Shown here: positions 23,482-33,735 of the stretch, in pieces
Position numbering within the stretch: the first letter of the stretch is position 1
Layout: each line of letters opens with the position of its first letter
Assembly (NCBI RefSeq): GCF_014805625.2
Contig: NW_023998431.1
Location: 6,084,213 to 6,148,212, forward strand
Source of the DNA: Glossina fuscipes
Lineage: Eukaryota > Arthropoda > Insecta > Diptera > Glossinidae
Direction: 5' to 3'
Length of the DNA stretch: 64,000 nt
Notes under the pieces: generated by a model
What the model was told of the DNA's origin: nothing
The model's database searches: none
Seen by the model: the letters and a program-made list of their open reading frames with translations, nothing else
Made by a program: the position numbers and the translations under genes

Positions 23482-23798
23482 TATGCCTTATTGTTGTCTA
23501 TTGTTTATTATTTGTGAAATAACCACTCACTTGAAAAGCTTTGGGAAACTACTGAATAAAATGTCAGATGTTTTTAATTTTTTTTTTTTTTTTAATGTTT
23601 TTAAAGGAAAACACGTACGGTATCAGCGATGAACAGTTTTCGCAATAAACACACAAAAAGTTCAATAAATTTTAATAAGTTTGAAAACTATTAAAAACGT
23701 ATAACGCAATAAAGAAATTAAATAGAAGAACAAATTGCAAAAATTTTTTCACAAAGAGAAAAATATGACCACAGCGCTTGAACAGAGTTGCCGTTCTG
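23482..23798 (-). promoter_or_regulatory. 5' UTR and presumed internal promoter of LINE
   Basis: The 317 nt between the inner edge of the target duplication and the ORF1 ATG. Read on the minus strand it opens CAGAACGGCAACTCTG and includes an A-run near 23580. Full-length I-type elements start transcription at their first base from an internal promoter. That role is inferred from the family; no specific promoter motif was identified. Confidence 0.5.
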
Positions 23799-23811
23799 CA
23801 CTTTTTAATTA
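23799..23811. repeat. 13-bp target-site duplication, 5' side of LINE
   Basis: CACTTTTTAATTA, a perfect match to 18400-18412. It fixes the 5' end of the element at 23798. Confidence 0.85.
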
Positions 23812-24149
23812 AGATTTAACTTTTGTTCAATTTTACGCAGCTCTAAATACAAATTTATGCATGCTTGTACATACCATCAGAAGATAAGAAGCATACCTAC
23901 ACCCTTCAATAGGGAACATACCTATTAAGTAAACACACAATTCTTCTTTGGAAAAATTAAGTTTTATTTCTTAGGATATAATTCATTCTCTTTTAACTTA
24001 AATAAAACAAGTTGTCGTGCAATTTACCCCTTTTCCAATTGTGGTGAAACGCTTATTAGCCAGTCATGTTTTCAAACTTTCACATAGATGCTATATTATT
24101 TGGTAGAAGCTAAATATCGTCAAATACTTTGGTTGTGAAAGCAAGCTAT
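23812..24149. other. Intron sequence, no gene seen
   Basis: Short AT-rich spacer between two LINE insertions, with no coding signal. Confidence 0.6.
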
Positions 24150-25545
24150 CGGACCAACATTATCAACAAATTTTTTTTTGCATGCAATCTTTGATGCAAT
24201 ACGAGACCATACCTCCACAACATACTCCAATATTGATCTAACTAACGTCATATACAGTCTCTCCGTAATATATGGGTCGTTGAATTCATGACCCTAGCGC
24301 TTAATGCATCCCAATGTGGATCTCGCTTTATTGATAGTGCTTGAAATATGCACATTAAACCGTGCTTTCCTTCCAAAAAGCACACTCAAATTATAAGCTA
24401 TATCTGTATACTACAATTTACACTGTCCGTCTTTAAAACTTCATTTTTTTACATTTACCCAAGTTCAATATTAAGCCCTTACATGCCTTTACACGTTAGC
24501 CCTTACATGCGTGTTGAAGACGTCCCAATTAGAGTTAGAAGCAATATATGAACAGATTAATATCAATTAATAGCTCCTGCTTGTTATCCGCGTAGCTACA
24601 AACTTAATGGCCGGAGAAGACGATAGTTCAAGCCGGTTTGACGAGAATTCAAGCGCTATTAGAACATGGTTACTGATTTCAATAAAGATTTACATGTAGA
24701 TATGGATGCCACTGTAGATGTTGAAGATCCTCCTTTATTGATACTGGTAAACTTCGTCAAAGGTTCAGACTATGTATGAGTCCGAGACTGCTCCTCATTC
24801 CTTTCAACAGTACTGTCAAGCACCTCTAATGAATCCGAAACTGCCTCCATCCTAGTCAAGGTTGCCATTTCATCCGGTACAACTGCAACTGCCCCCTTAA
24901 ATGGTGGGTGAGTGGCAACCCTGGGACACGAGAATGAAGAAGATGCAAAAATTGAAGCCTCCTCTGCGACATTCTTTCTTACGTGAACATTAATGATTGC
25001 ATCTCTCGGCAGGCCACCAGTTTTTAGTACTCCATTTGTTTCAGTTACACTTGAAGAAACTACAGTATACTCTGTCGCATATTTCCACCATTGTCCATCG
25101 ATTAAATAAGTTCGACTGGGCCTCCACATGATCATTACTTATAATAACTTTCGATCATGAGAAGATTCGGCGATAATAGTGCACTATATTTATCCATAAC
25201 ATTCCTAGCCTGGCCTGATTGCACAGTCAAGGAGCCTAAGTATATAATCTTGATAAATTATCTATTTAGCAGTTAACTTATGCAAATCTTTCCACATTTG
25301 ATTAAAATCATACTGTAATTGTTTGAAATGCTTGTAAAAGTCTACGTCCTTTGGACAGCCAGCCTTCGGACAAAACCAGCGCTACCCTTTCGGTCTATTA
25401 GCAACACGATCGAACTGCCTGGCATTAAAGCCCGCACATTTACATTGCGCCAACGCCTCTAACAGCCAACAATATAAAAATTGTGCCGGTAGTAAATTTT
25501 TATTACATCGACAACACCAATCGGAAACACTTGGCTCCGCAATAG
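24150..25545 (-). mobile_element. Second decayed PHD-type LINE
   Basis: A compact relic with ORF1 and RT blocks in the expected order on the minus strand. ORF1 (about 25545-25270) holds a PHD-like finger: SDWCCRCNKNLLPAQF, then KCAGFNARQFDRV and WFCPKAGCPKDVDFYKHF. A Ser/Thr-rich tail follows (24770-25135 and onwards). The endonuclease and most of the RT are missing. The RT remainder reads LNLGKCKKMKF near 24460, then HISSTINKARSTLGCIKR and FNDPYITERLYMTLVRSIL near 24230-24350. A stop replaces a probable Trp in between. The RT end resembles that of the element at 10740-13560, so both probably belong to one superfamily. PHD fingers in ORF1 are known from CR1-type LINEs. Confidence 0.78.
24770..25135 (-). 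pseudogene. ORF1 middle/C-terminal frame of the second PHD LINE
   Basis: A 121-codon frame, MIMWRPSRTYLIDGQWWKYA followed by a Ser/Thr/Val/Glu-rich stretch. I do not recognise it on its own. It sits between the PHD finger and the RT remnant on the same strand, so I read it as the low-complexity part of the LINE's ORF1. Confidence 0.5.
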
Positions 25546-26100
25546 GCAAAACAGCTCTGTTATTTGTGTATTATAAACTGCAATCTGTCTATATTATCTA
25601 TATTATCGAAGTAGATCGCTTTCTAAATCGTTCCGCGTTTTATTAACAGTTGTGACAACTTCAGAGGTCTCTCTTATTGCGAAACACCGCATTCCAAGTA
25701 AAGGAATTAAACACGCGGCCATCTGTACGTAGAAGCCCCAATCAGTAAATGAATTACTTTAGACTTTAATGAAGACTTTACAAAATAATATGAAAAGTAA
25801 TAACAATGCCCTCCATACAGTCACAGGAAAACAAAGTTAGTGTAAATCATTAAGTTAATTTGGAATCACTTAGATTTCATGGCACATATGTTTCTTCATC
25901 ACCTTTACTCGAAACACAATGAGACAGTTCAAAAGTGGAATATTAGTTAAGTAAAAATTTGTTTCTCGCTGAAACCTGAAGAGCACGTAAAAAACACAAT
26001 CGAATAACAGAGTTTCCAGATGTATGGATATATGACAGTGAGATACTTTTCAAATTTGATAAAAAAGCAACTCAATACATAAAATTAAATTGTGTGCTAT
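25546..26100. other. Intron sequence, no gene seen
   Basis: No coding or repeat signal that I can name. Confidence 0.5.
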
Positions 26101-26439
26101 TTAGAACTTTAGACATTGCACATACGTGTTGAACAAATGTGCACGTTGCACTGCTTGAAAGCACTGACGCACATCTTCATGGCCCCGATTATTAATCAGT
26201 TCCTCCAATAACAGTAGTAGTGGTGTAGTTATTTCTGCAATAGTCCGCCTAGTGTTCGCCTCCAAATATTTCAAAGTTTGTTCGAAGCTTGTTAGCATAT
26301 ATCTGACATTTAATGTTACATTACACAATCGTGGCGCCCGGAATAGAGAAATGATAAAGGGGTCAGGAATGGTGGGCCATTGCATGATCAAACCGCATAC
26401 TGTACTCTGATGTGTAGATATTTTCATATTTAGAAGCAA
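26101..26439 (-). CDS. Unidentified protein-like frame (terminal exon or TE fragment)
   Basis: A frame of up to 112 codons ending in TAA. From LIMQWPTIPDPFIISLFRAP onward it has balanced composition, with predicted amphipathic helices (TSFEQTLKYLEANTRRTIAEI, LLLLLEELINNRGHEDV) and none of the Phe/Lys/Asn bias of chance frames here. A possible splice acceptor (CTACACATCAG) on the minus strand lies near 26405, so it could be the last coding exon of a nested gene. It could equally be a retrocopy or transposon piece. It is cut upstream by LINE copy C at 26459. I do not recognise the family and assign no function. Confidence 0.35.
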   Translation of the reverse strand: MLLNMKISTHQSTVCGLIMQWPTIPDPFIISLFRAPRLCNVTLNVRYMLTSFEQTLKYLEANTRRTIAEITTPLLLLLEELINNRGHEDVRQCFQAVQRAHLFNTYVQCLKF

Positions 26440-26662
26440 GCAAAAATATATGTTTAAAACTATTGCCCAATCTCTCTTTTATCTTGCCTCTGAAAAGTCT
26501 TAGAAAAGATTATGGCACCTAGATTATCTTGGTTTTTGAGTCCTAGAACCTGATTAGAAAACAACAAGTAGCTTTCAAGCAGGGTAGAGGCTACATCGAC
26601 CCTCTTTTACATATTGATTATTTTACTACCAAAGCAATTTCGGAGCCGAATCATCCTCTCAA

Positions 26663-26977
26663 TTGGCATTTGACGGACTTGGTTTTCATGTTATTTCAAG
26701 ACTAATGAAATCATGGAATGTTGGACCCAAATTCTTCAACTATATCAAAACATTCATCCTGCATCGGCGGTTTATAGATAACGTTAACAATCATCTCTCT
26801 GATACTTTTCCACTAGTGAACAGCATTCCACAACGATCTCCTCTTTCTGTCACGTTTTTTCAGGACGCTTTCAATGAAATCAGTAAAATTCTTTGCCGTA
26901 TACCGAGAATTGAACATTATCTCTACGCGGATTATGTATACATTTTAACAAAAGAAAAAATAGCGCGAAGGCAGTAA
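26663..26977 (+). pseudogene. RT-domain fragment of LINE copy C
   Basis: Same region as 376-654 in copy A: FNYIKTFILHRRFIDN and IPQRSPLS, then EHYLYADYVYILTKEK, where active relatives have YADD. The change of the second Asp to Tyr abolishes catalysis. Because copy A carries the same change, it predates both insertions. Confidence 0.82.
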
Positions 26978-27208
26978 ACATCCGCGAATCTGTTGTACGA
27001 GAGATCTGCACATGGGCAAACAAAAATCAAAAGAAATGCACATTTGATGAAAGCAGATATATGATACAGGAAATCGACTGATGCACATTAATGACTTACC
27101 AGTACAAAATGTGCAGACGCTCAATGTTGTCGGGCTCAGGTTTTCCAACAAATAACAAACAATTGGAAGACATACTGTCTTCGGTTAAAAAATTCCATTT
27201 TAGCAAGC

Positions 27209-27580
27209 GTGAATTTTATACAATACGTTGCTTGGAAAAGCCGTGCGCGCATTAACACTATTGCTTATCATACCCGAATGGTTGATTTAAGCAAGATTGA
27301 CTACGGTTTGATAATTTATGACAATAGCTGCAAATCTAATATCAACGTCCTTAAACAGGTCTATCATCAAGTTCTTAGAGCATATTGCTACGCTTTTCGG
27401 GCGACGTCCATTAACAATATCGTAATTGAAAATGGTCTCCCATCTTTAGAAAATAGACTTTATGAATTACAAGCTGTAATCGTCCCCAAGCTTATTAATT
27501 CAAACAAATCTCTTTTCGGCGAAGATATGAAAAAGATTGCTATTGCCAAGAAAAGAAGTCGTCATTCAATTGCGGTATAG
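27209..27580 (+). pseudogene. ORF2 connector fragment of LINE copy C
   Basis: A 123-codon frame differing from 915-1286 in copy A by only a couple of residues. It is the region between RT and RNase H and retains the 28 nt missing from the full-length element. Confidence 0.8.
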
Positions 27581-27936
27581 TTTGTATGGCGCAAAGGAAT
27601 TTTGCGCAACTTTCGTCTATGAGTTTTGAAAGACTATCCTTTTCACGTTTCGTCCTCTATGTACAAGAAAGAAGACATTCCAAATTACGTCTTCAGGAAT
27701 CTAATTGCTGGAAAAATCCCAATACTGGACAGTGACGTTTGGAATCTTTTATATACAGATGGCTCTAAATCTCCCTGCCACCAGCTTGTGCTGTAGTAGG
27801 CGGTTCAGGACATCTTCTTCTTAAACATATACTTCACGAAAGTGCTTCAACTATCGCAACCGAAGCGAGAGCTATCCTTTACGCTACGAACCTTTCTCAT
27901 AAAGTTAAACTCAACACTGTCTTTGTTACTGATAAA

Positions 27937-28308
27937 ATGCTTTGGTTATATCGGGTGCAAAGTCATATCGGTTTATTGGGAAATGAGCAAGCTGATCGAG
28001 CAGCGAAGTATGCTACTTCTGCACCTCTAATTATGGTGGATGTCATGGACCTTCAAAGATACATTGGAAGAAAAGTTAAAGACAGAATTATAGAAGGAAA
28101 TCTACAATACTATTATCAGCACTATTCTTCTATTAACCCTCAATTAATTCCATCTTCATATCCCACAAATATTAAGGAAATCAAGATCAAAACATTTTCG
28201 AAAATTCGCCTTGGCACTAAAATTGCAACTTACCAGTGGATCTTAAAGAAGTGTTCTTCCCTAATGGACAAATGGACAAATTCCCACTATAGAGCACATT
28301 CTTTGTGA
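27937..28308 (+). pseudogene. RNase H and C-terminal fragment of LINE copy C
   Basis: Contains HIGLLGNEQADRAAKYATSA and the downstream QRYIGRKVKDRI region, continuing through TKIATYQWILKKCSS. The Arg codon CGA after QAD is intact here, which shows that TGA in the full-length element is a later change. The upstream Asp block is deleted as in copy A. Confidence 0.75.
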
Positions 28309-28518
28309 CTGCCTTCACTTTGCCATTGCTAGAAGTATTGCATGTGGAGCAACTAATCCTATGGACATCCTAAAATCAGCTACAAAACGCAATATCAATA
28401 CAATATAGTGCTTTATTAAAACTAACAGGCTCAATATCTAATGTCTCTCTCTTTTAATCCAAGAATTTATTTCATTAGTCTATAGTTATAATAATAATAA
28501 TGATAATAATAATAATAA

Positions 28519-30329
28519 TAGAAACAGTATTTAAAAAAAATTCGAATGGAAGCGACGATAATAAGGGACTTATATTAACTTAATAGTTTAATTCATACCA
28601 TAACTCTAGAAAGATGGCAAACTAATTCGAAGAGGCACTACGAACTTAAAAATCTTAATGAACGTCCAAAATACTTTAATGTATCTGCAGACCCAATTTA
28701 GAAACTCCTTTACGAACCATGTGGCTAAGTATATATAGAGAAAGAATTAGCGAAATTTCATTTGGCTTAAAAGCTTAAGGCCATCGCATTGCACTGGAAT
28801 ACGTAAGCATGTTTTCATTGATTTTTCTGATTATTCAAATCTTTCGCACTTTCGTGTCAAACTTTGTAAATGAAAATGCAAAAAAAAAAAAAGCGGATAG
28901 ACACAACTAACGAGTACCAAAATGATAATACATTAAAGTCCCTTCCCCCCATTTCCGTATTTTACTCTGACCACTATATACGGGTTGGTGTTCAGCTTTC
29001 TGTCTCTATTGAATTTGGTGCTTTCTAAAGATCATATGGACTCAATACAAACAGGGGCGACATCTGTATGCCATTCCACAATTTTATTCAGTGAGAAAGT
29101 TCATGACCAGTATGTCTGGGTTTGACGTACGGATTGACAAAATCTACATATTCTTTCTTTTGTGGATACATATATACATATACGCATATGGAACAATTCA
29201 TCCAAAGGTATAGACACTTGTGTCGATATTTTTACAGAATATTATGTATTTATGTAAATAGCAGTTACTTGTCACTTGTTTGATTAAATAACAAACTTTT
29301 ACTTTTCCGCTTAAAATGAATTCCAAAATAACATATCAATGCAGTCAATGAAATCCGAAAATTTTCACTTATGCACTTGTATATAAGTTATTTTATAGTT
29401 TACATTCAAATTGAAATACATGCAAATTTCATCGATGATCAGAACAAAACAGATTGAACGAAAGGAGCGAATGAGTTAATGCATGGATGCATATGCTCGA
29501 GATGGTTTAGTTTTGTTTTTTCGAATGGTAGGATTACATTTATTCACTTCATTGTTACATCATCAGACAACGAGCCACACGTGGAACGCCGGTCTTACAG
29601 ATCTACAAAAACACACAAGATACCAGGAAATATACATATTAGCAACTATCTATCTAATTCCACACAACTTAACGTTAAGATTAAAAAAAGATTGTTCTTC
29701 CTTAAGGCTGGCTTACTTACAAAGAATTTCTTCTTTTTATTATCCGCAATACATATTAAATATGTTCTCTGGAGGATAAGCAAAGAAGATGTAAATCCTA
29801 AAAAAACCAATTGTAAAGTGAGCGAAACGAGTATAAGCATTTCATTATTAGACAACTTTGCTAAAGGATGCGATATTTTCTTTATTTATTTCTTTTCATT
29901 TTTTCTTTTCCCTTCTTTTCTCCTTTTACTCACTTTGAACCACGACGAAATACGAATTTCAAATAAGTCCGTGCAATGCTACATACATGTATGCACAAGT
30001 ATATCATATGCATGAACTACTTCTGCAGCTCCATCTCTATCACTCGGTCTGTCAGCTTTAGATTTAATGCTATATTTTTTCTTTTACAAGAAAATATAAA
30101 TTCATTTGGTTATTACATCTGTAAAAATAAGAATTGGGCTGGATGTCGAGAACTCTTCAATTTTTTAAAGTGTTACAATTTTTGATGCCTTCGAATGGCC
30201 TCAATAGTTACAGGATGTCTAAGATTTACTTATTTATATTCATCACCAAAGGAAGCAAGGAATGTTAACTTATTATTTACTAGGAGGAAAAAACAGCAGG
30301 GTGGGTATATCGATACCACTGTCCCGTAG
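28519..30329. other. Intron sequence, no gene seen
   Basis: AT-rich DNA. A 178-codon frame at 29479-30015 was considered and rejected; it has no domain and ends in a Phe/Leu run from a T-rich tract. Confidence 0.55.
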
Positions 30330-30865
30330 AGAATGGAATCAATTGTCTGAAGCATATGGAAGCAACACATTATTCATGATTCCCTCCTTATCCCACCAAA
30401 TCCAACAATTTAATTTATCTAGTGTCAGTACGGACTTTGTGCGGCAGGATGCACTTTCGATAAGGCTTTTTATCGCGTATCACTCACTCGCGTGGCTCAC
30501 TTTCCATTGTTCGCTGTCAATTTCTTCAAAAATCGTTCGATTTCGTTTTGTTCCATCAACTATTCACAGATGGAAATTTGGTCCATTAAATTTTTACTCT
30601 TTATTCGTCATGCCGTACGCAAAGTACCGAGAGTCTCTTTGCTGCGAACTTTATGCAAATGCTTAAAAGACATATACTTTAGTCGACCACATGTCGCAGC
30701 TAGTGTGATAGTGCCATGTTGGAATGTGGCGTTTCCTTTAAATTTTCTTTTGAAGAACTTCATCATCCTTATCGACAATTGGTTGATTAGAGTGCGGTAC
30801 GTCTTCAATATCGGAATTTGCTCTAAAACTACCAATTACTTCATTATAATCTCGTGTCAATGAAA
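30330..30865 (-). pseudogene. Mariner-type transposase relic M3
   Basis: A heavily broken transposase N-terminal two-thirds on the minus strand. Recognisable pieces are KHLHKVRSKETLGT (usually NHLxKxGxxxxLxTWVPHEL), KNLMDQISICE then LMEQNEIERFLKKLTANNGK (usually RINSCDLLxxRNExDPFLKRLITGDEKW), and CWIWWDKEGIMNNVLLPYAS (usually SVWWDxKGIVYFELLPPN). These fit the honeybee-type (mellifera) mariner lineage as I remember it. The first catalytic Asp lies in a GDEK motif that here reads ANNGK, so it is lost. The frame changes several times. The C-terminal third was not found. Confidence 0.6.
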
Positions 30866-32050
30866 ACTGATTAAGTGGAAGAAATTAAGCAAAATCATAC
30901 TACTCGAAATTTTATGTTAATCTAGCGTTAAAAAGGCTAAAACGATATTAAAAACGATATTCGTTGAAAGCCATTGTTAATATCAAACTTTTTTGAAAAT
31001 GTTTGAAATTTTGTTATTTAAAATTTATTGCCTTATAGACCTCGATAATTAAGTACAGTAAGTTTAAAATTTTGTTATTTAAAATTTATTGCCTTATAGA
31101 CCTCAACTTAGTCTAATAAAACTACATATTGATAAGAGAAAGCTTGATACATATCGAACAAGTAGATGCCGAGTTAAATTAAATTAAAATAGTTGAGAGC
31201 CAAATGATCGTATTATGTCGGCTGTGATATTACTCTCTTCGTCTTATAATAAAATCCCTGCATTTTATAGTTAAGCTAGGCTTTTCGTTTTGCTTGTGTC
31301 CCTCAAAGATTTCCTTTATCGTTTCACAGAAGTTGTTTAAATTATTTTATAATAACGCCAGTTAATTGGGCTGCTCCACCTTACATATATATGCAATTGG
31401 AAGATATAGTCATTAAAAAGTTCAAATCACTTTCAAATTCTTTTGCAAATTTGTCGGCGATATCTTCATTTTCGTTAACGGGAGAATCTTTGCCACAAAT
31501 TTTGTAAAGACCGACATGCATATCCCAATGCAAATCACGCCACAAGACGTCTTAAGATAGACTGTGTGTGTAGTTGTCAGTTTTACGAATAGTCCGCTTA
31601 AATTGACGACCAAATGCCGGCCATAATACACGAAACGTGTCTACTACTGAATCAGCATTTTAGTGGTAAGCGTGGTGCGCTATTTGAGTCGTTATTAAAC
31701 GAGGCATATCGCAAATTAGCAAACATTGCACAATACATATAATGCCATAGATGACAGTTGTGTTTTAGTTGTGTTATCTTAATGGAACAGGGTTGCCAAA
31801 ATCGATAAATAATCGAAATGGATAACACCACAAGAAGCCTACTTTACGTCTTCCTATATGTGTTGCACAGACATCTTAAAATGCTCCGCACTCCGTAGTC
31901 AGGAGTGATGTAGGGTATAAAAATGTTGATAAACGAATTCACTGCAATTTAGAAAAAAAAAATTATAATAATAAATAGTGTTTCTCCCGCCAATTTAACG
32001 TGTTTTTATACTTGACTTCTATGTGCGATATGCATATAAGTAAAAGAAAC
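30866..32050. other. Intron sequence with repeat debris
   Basis: Contains the partial tandem duplication at 31002-31104. A stretch at 31425-31530 (TCTTTTGCAAATTTGTCGGC and onward) resembles the start of the dispersed repeat at 60110. No gene. Confidence 0.5.
31002..31104. repeat. Partial tandem duplication, 61-bp period
   Basis: A segment of about 40 bp (ATTTTGTTATTTAAAATTTA and on through GACCTC) occurs at 31007 and again 61 bp later with essentially no differences. Confidence 0.85.
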
Positions 32051-32965
32051 GAGTAGGAATATAATATTTGGTTATGACCGAATTTTTTATACCCATCACT
32101 GTTTTCGTATCTTTGCATATAATAATAATAATAATAATAACAAAGAGAAGGAATAATTTTAGAGGAATAATGATCATAAAGAATAACTTTTTGGAAATTT
32201 TCATCGCGTATCTGCTTTAGTTCATGAGCAATGAGAAAAAGAGAGGGAAAGCAAAACTGTTCACTGCATTTTTTAAATAGGCGAGTGGGCGATGTAGGCG
32301 TGTTCTTTGAAAAGTTTAGGTAGTTTTCAAAGTTTCTTTTGCAAGTTTGTAGACGGAGAATATTTACCAGATATACTGTAAAGTTGCACCAACAGACAGA
32401 TGGACAGGCGAACAAGCAGACATGTTTAGATGCAGTCCAAATTTGAAATTGGCCAAGAATTTATATTCCCTACATGGTTTTTGAATCTTATTTTTGCGCT
32501 TTATGAAGGTGATAAAAGAAAAATTAATTTTGATACACTATAGTAGTGGATATGAGAGGTCAATTTCTTCCTTTTTTATGCACGAACACCCATAGAATAT
32601 GCGTTGAAACTTTTGTACATTTATTTACTATAGTTTATGAATAATGAGAAATTTTTCATTCCTTTTTCCTAGTTACGTGATGCTGCCGTCGTGTCCTTTC
32701 ACCGATTACGCCCATTTTCAATAGCAACCTGCGTGCATGAACTTCCTATGTTACTGCCAAATTTGAAGTCGATAGCCTTATTGTTGCGGCCAGGAGAATT
32801 TTTAGAACAGTTATTACACAAATTACGGACAGGCACACAGACAAGCAAGCGGGCATACGTACACACTTAAAACTATTTAGAATTTGATGCTGATCGAGAA
32901 TATGTATATTTTTTGCGTTCCCTAAAACTTCCTTCTGGGCGTTGCAAATGTTTTGACAAAATTAA
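32051..32965 (+). repeat. Dispersed repeat family F, copy 1
   Basis: A mosaic of modules that recur in the same order at 60060-60620: TTTTGCAAGTTTGTAGAC, then AAAGTTGCACCAACAGACAG, GGCCAAGAATTTATATTCCC, CACCCATAGAATATGCGTTG, and CCCATTTTCAATAGCAACCT. A minus-strand terminus (TTTTTTATACCCATCACTG) stands at 32082. I see no coding capacity, so it looks like a non-autonomous transposon whose class I cannot assign. Confidence 0.65.
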
Positions 32966-33600
32966 TACGCTTGTAATCTTTGGATGATTGGTATATATGA
33001 TATAAATCATAATAATAATAATAAAAAGGTTTTGAACAAAAATTTCGATAATTATTTTTACAAAAGTAAGTTACTGACACAAGCGTCGTACGTTATAGAA
33101 ACTGTAAACATCAACTAACCCTGATAGACTCTTTCGGTGACTTGCCTATATTTCTTAAATAATGGATATTCAACATTCGCCTAAAGGCAAATATAACTTT
33201 TTTGCTATTTATTTGATTCTCTTCTGTTTTTTTTTTTTTTACCTCTTGTGGTTTGCTATAACTAACCTCAAAACGCTACACACATGCGTGCATCTTTCAC
33301 TCTGTGTCCGTATTTTAAAATGATTTATACTTTGCAGAGTTTTTTTTCAAAAATAACATTCATGAGAAATGCTCGTCTGTTTTGAACAAAAATTAGAAAG
33401 AAAAAAATAAAAATAAAAGAGAAGAAAAAATCCAGAAAAATTATGAAGAATGAAAAAAAAAGCAACCTAAGAAGTATTTTAAATGCTCGTTTCAAAATAT
33501 TATCTGGATCTATTTGCATAATCCTTTGAATTGCATCAATACGACTCTTGGCAATTTCCTCTTTGATCTTTTGTAATACAAAAGCAAAGAAGAAGTTGAA

Positions 33601-33625
33601 TAAAAAAAAAAAAAAAAAAAAAAAC
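33601..33625. repeat. Poly-A run
   Basis: About 23 consecutive A residues on the + strand. Confidence 0.9.
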
Positions 33626-33704
33626 AGATAAAGAACAAGAGCAAGAAAAAAAAGAACCAGCTACATAACTTAAATGTCAATCTATGCTGGTGTGATATGA
33701 CAAA

Positions 33705-33735
33705 TTTATATATATGTATATATATATATATATGT
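33705..33735. repeat. (TA)n microsatellite
   Basis: Alternating TA with one TATATG interruption. Confidence 0.88.

Larger units (their letters stand above)
18413..23798 (-). mobile_element. Full-length I-clade LINE, recently dead
   Basis: A non-LTR retrotransposon of 5386 bp flanked by a perfect 13-bp target-site duplication. It starts with CAG at 23798, has a 317-nt 5' UTR and ORF1 with three zinc knuckles (22159-23481). ORF2 lies 27 nt further on and carries AP-endonuclease, reverse transcriptase and RNase H. The element ends in an AATAAT-type tail rather than poly-A. Order of domains, presence of RNase H, CAG start, TAA-like tail and size all resemble the Drosophila I factor, as I recall that element. 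Such elements copy themselves by target-primed reverse transcription. ORF1 is intact; ORF2 has several nonsense codons and two deletions. It is antisense to the inferred host gene. Confidence 0.92.
26459..28518 (+). mobile_element. I-like LINE copy C, 5'-truncated and dead
   Basis: Nearly identical to copy A from 173 onward but with unrelated flanks, so it is a separate insertion. It starts abruptly in the RT region (CTATTGCCCAATC), as expected of 5' truncation during target-primed reverse transcription, and ends in (TAA)n at about 28489-28518. It shares with copy A the deleted FEKAFD motif (26648-26675), YADY in place of YADD (26924-26935) and the 99-nt RNase H deletion (27933/27934). Unlike A it keeps the C-terminal region and cysteine block to about 28440. 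No convincing target-site duplication was found. Confidence 0.9.

Noticed and set aside
1..28518. LINE copies A and C as one segmental duplication
   Set aside because: Sequence outside the element differs on the sides visible, and copy C begins abruptly inside the element, which fits separate retrotransposition better.
29479..30015. 178-codon open frame on the + strand
   Set aside because: No recognisable domain, Phe-rich end from a T/C tract, and overlapping frames of similar length; chance is the simpler reading.
30262..30863. 134- and 123-codon open frames on the + strand
   Set aside because: They overlap the minus-strand mariner relic M3 and look like its antisense shadow.
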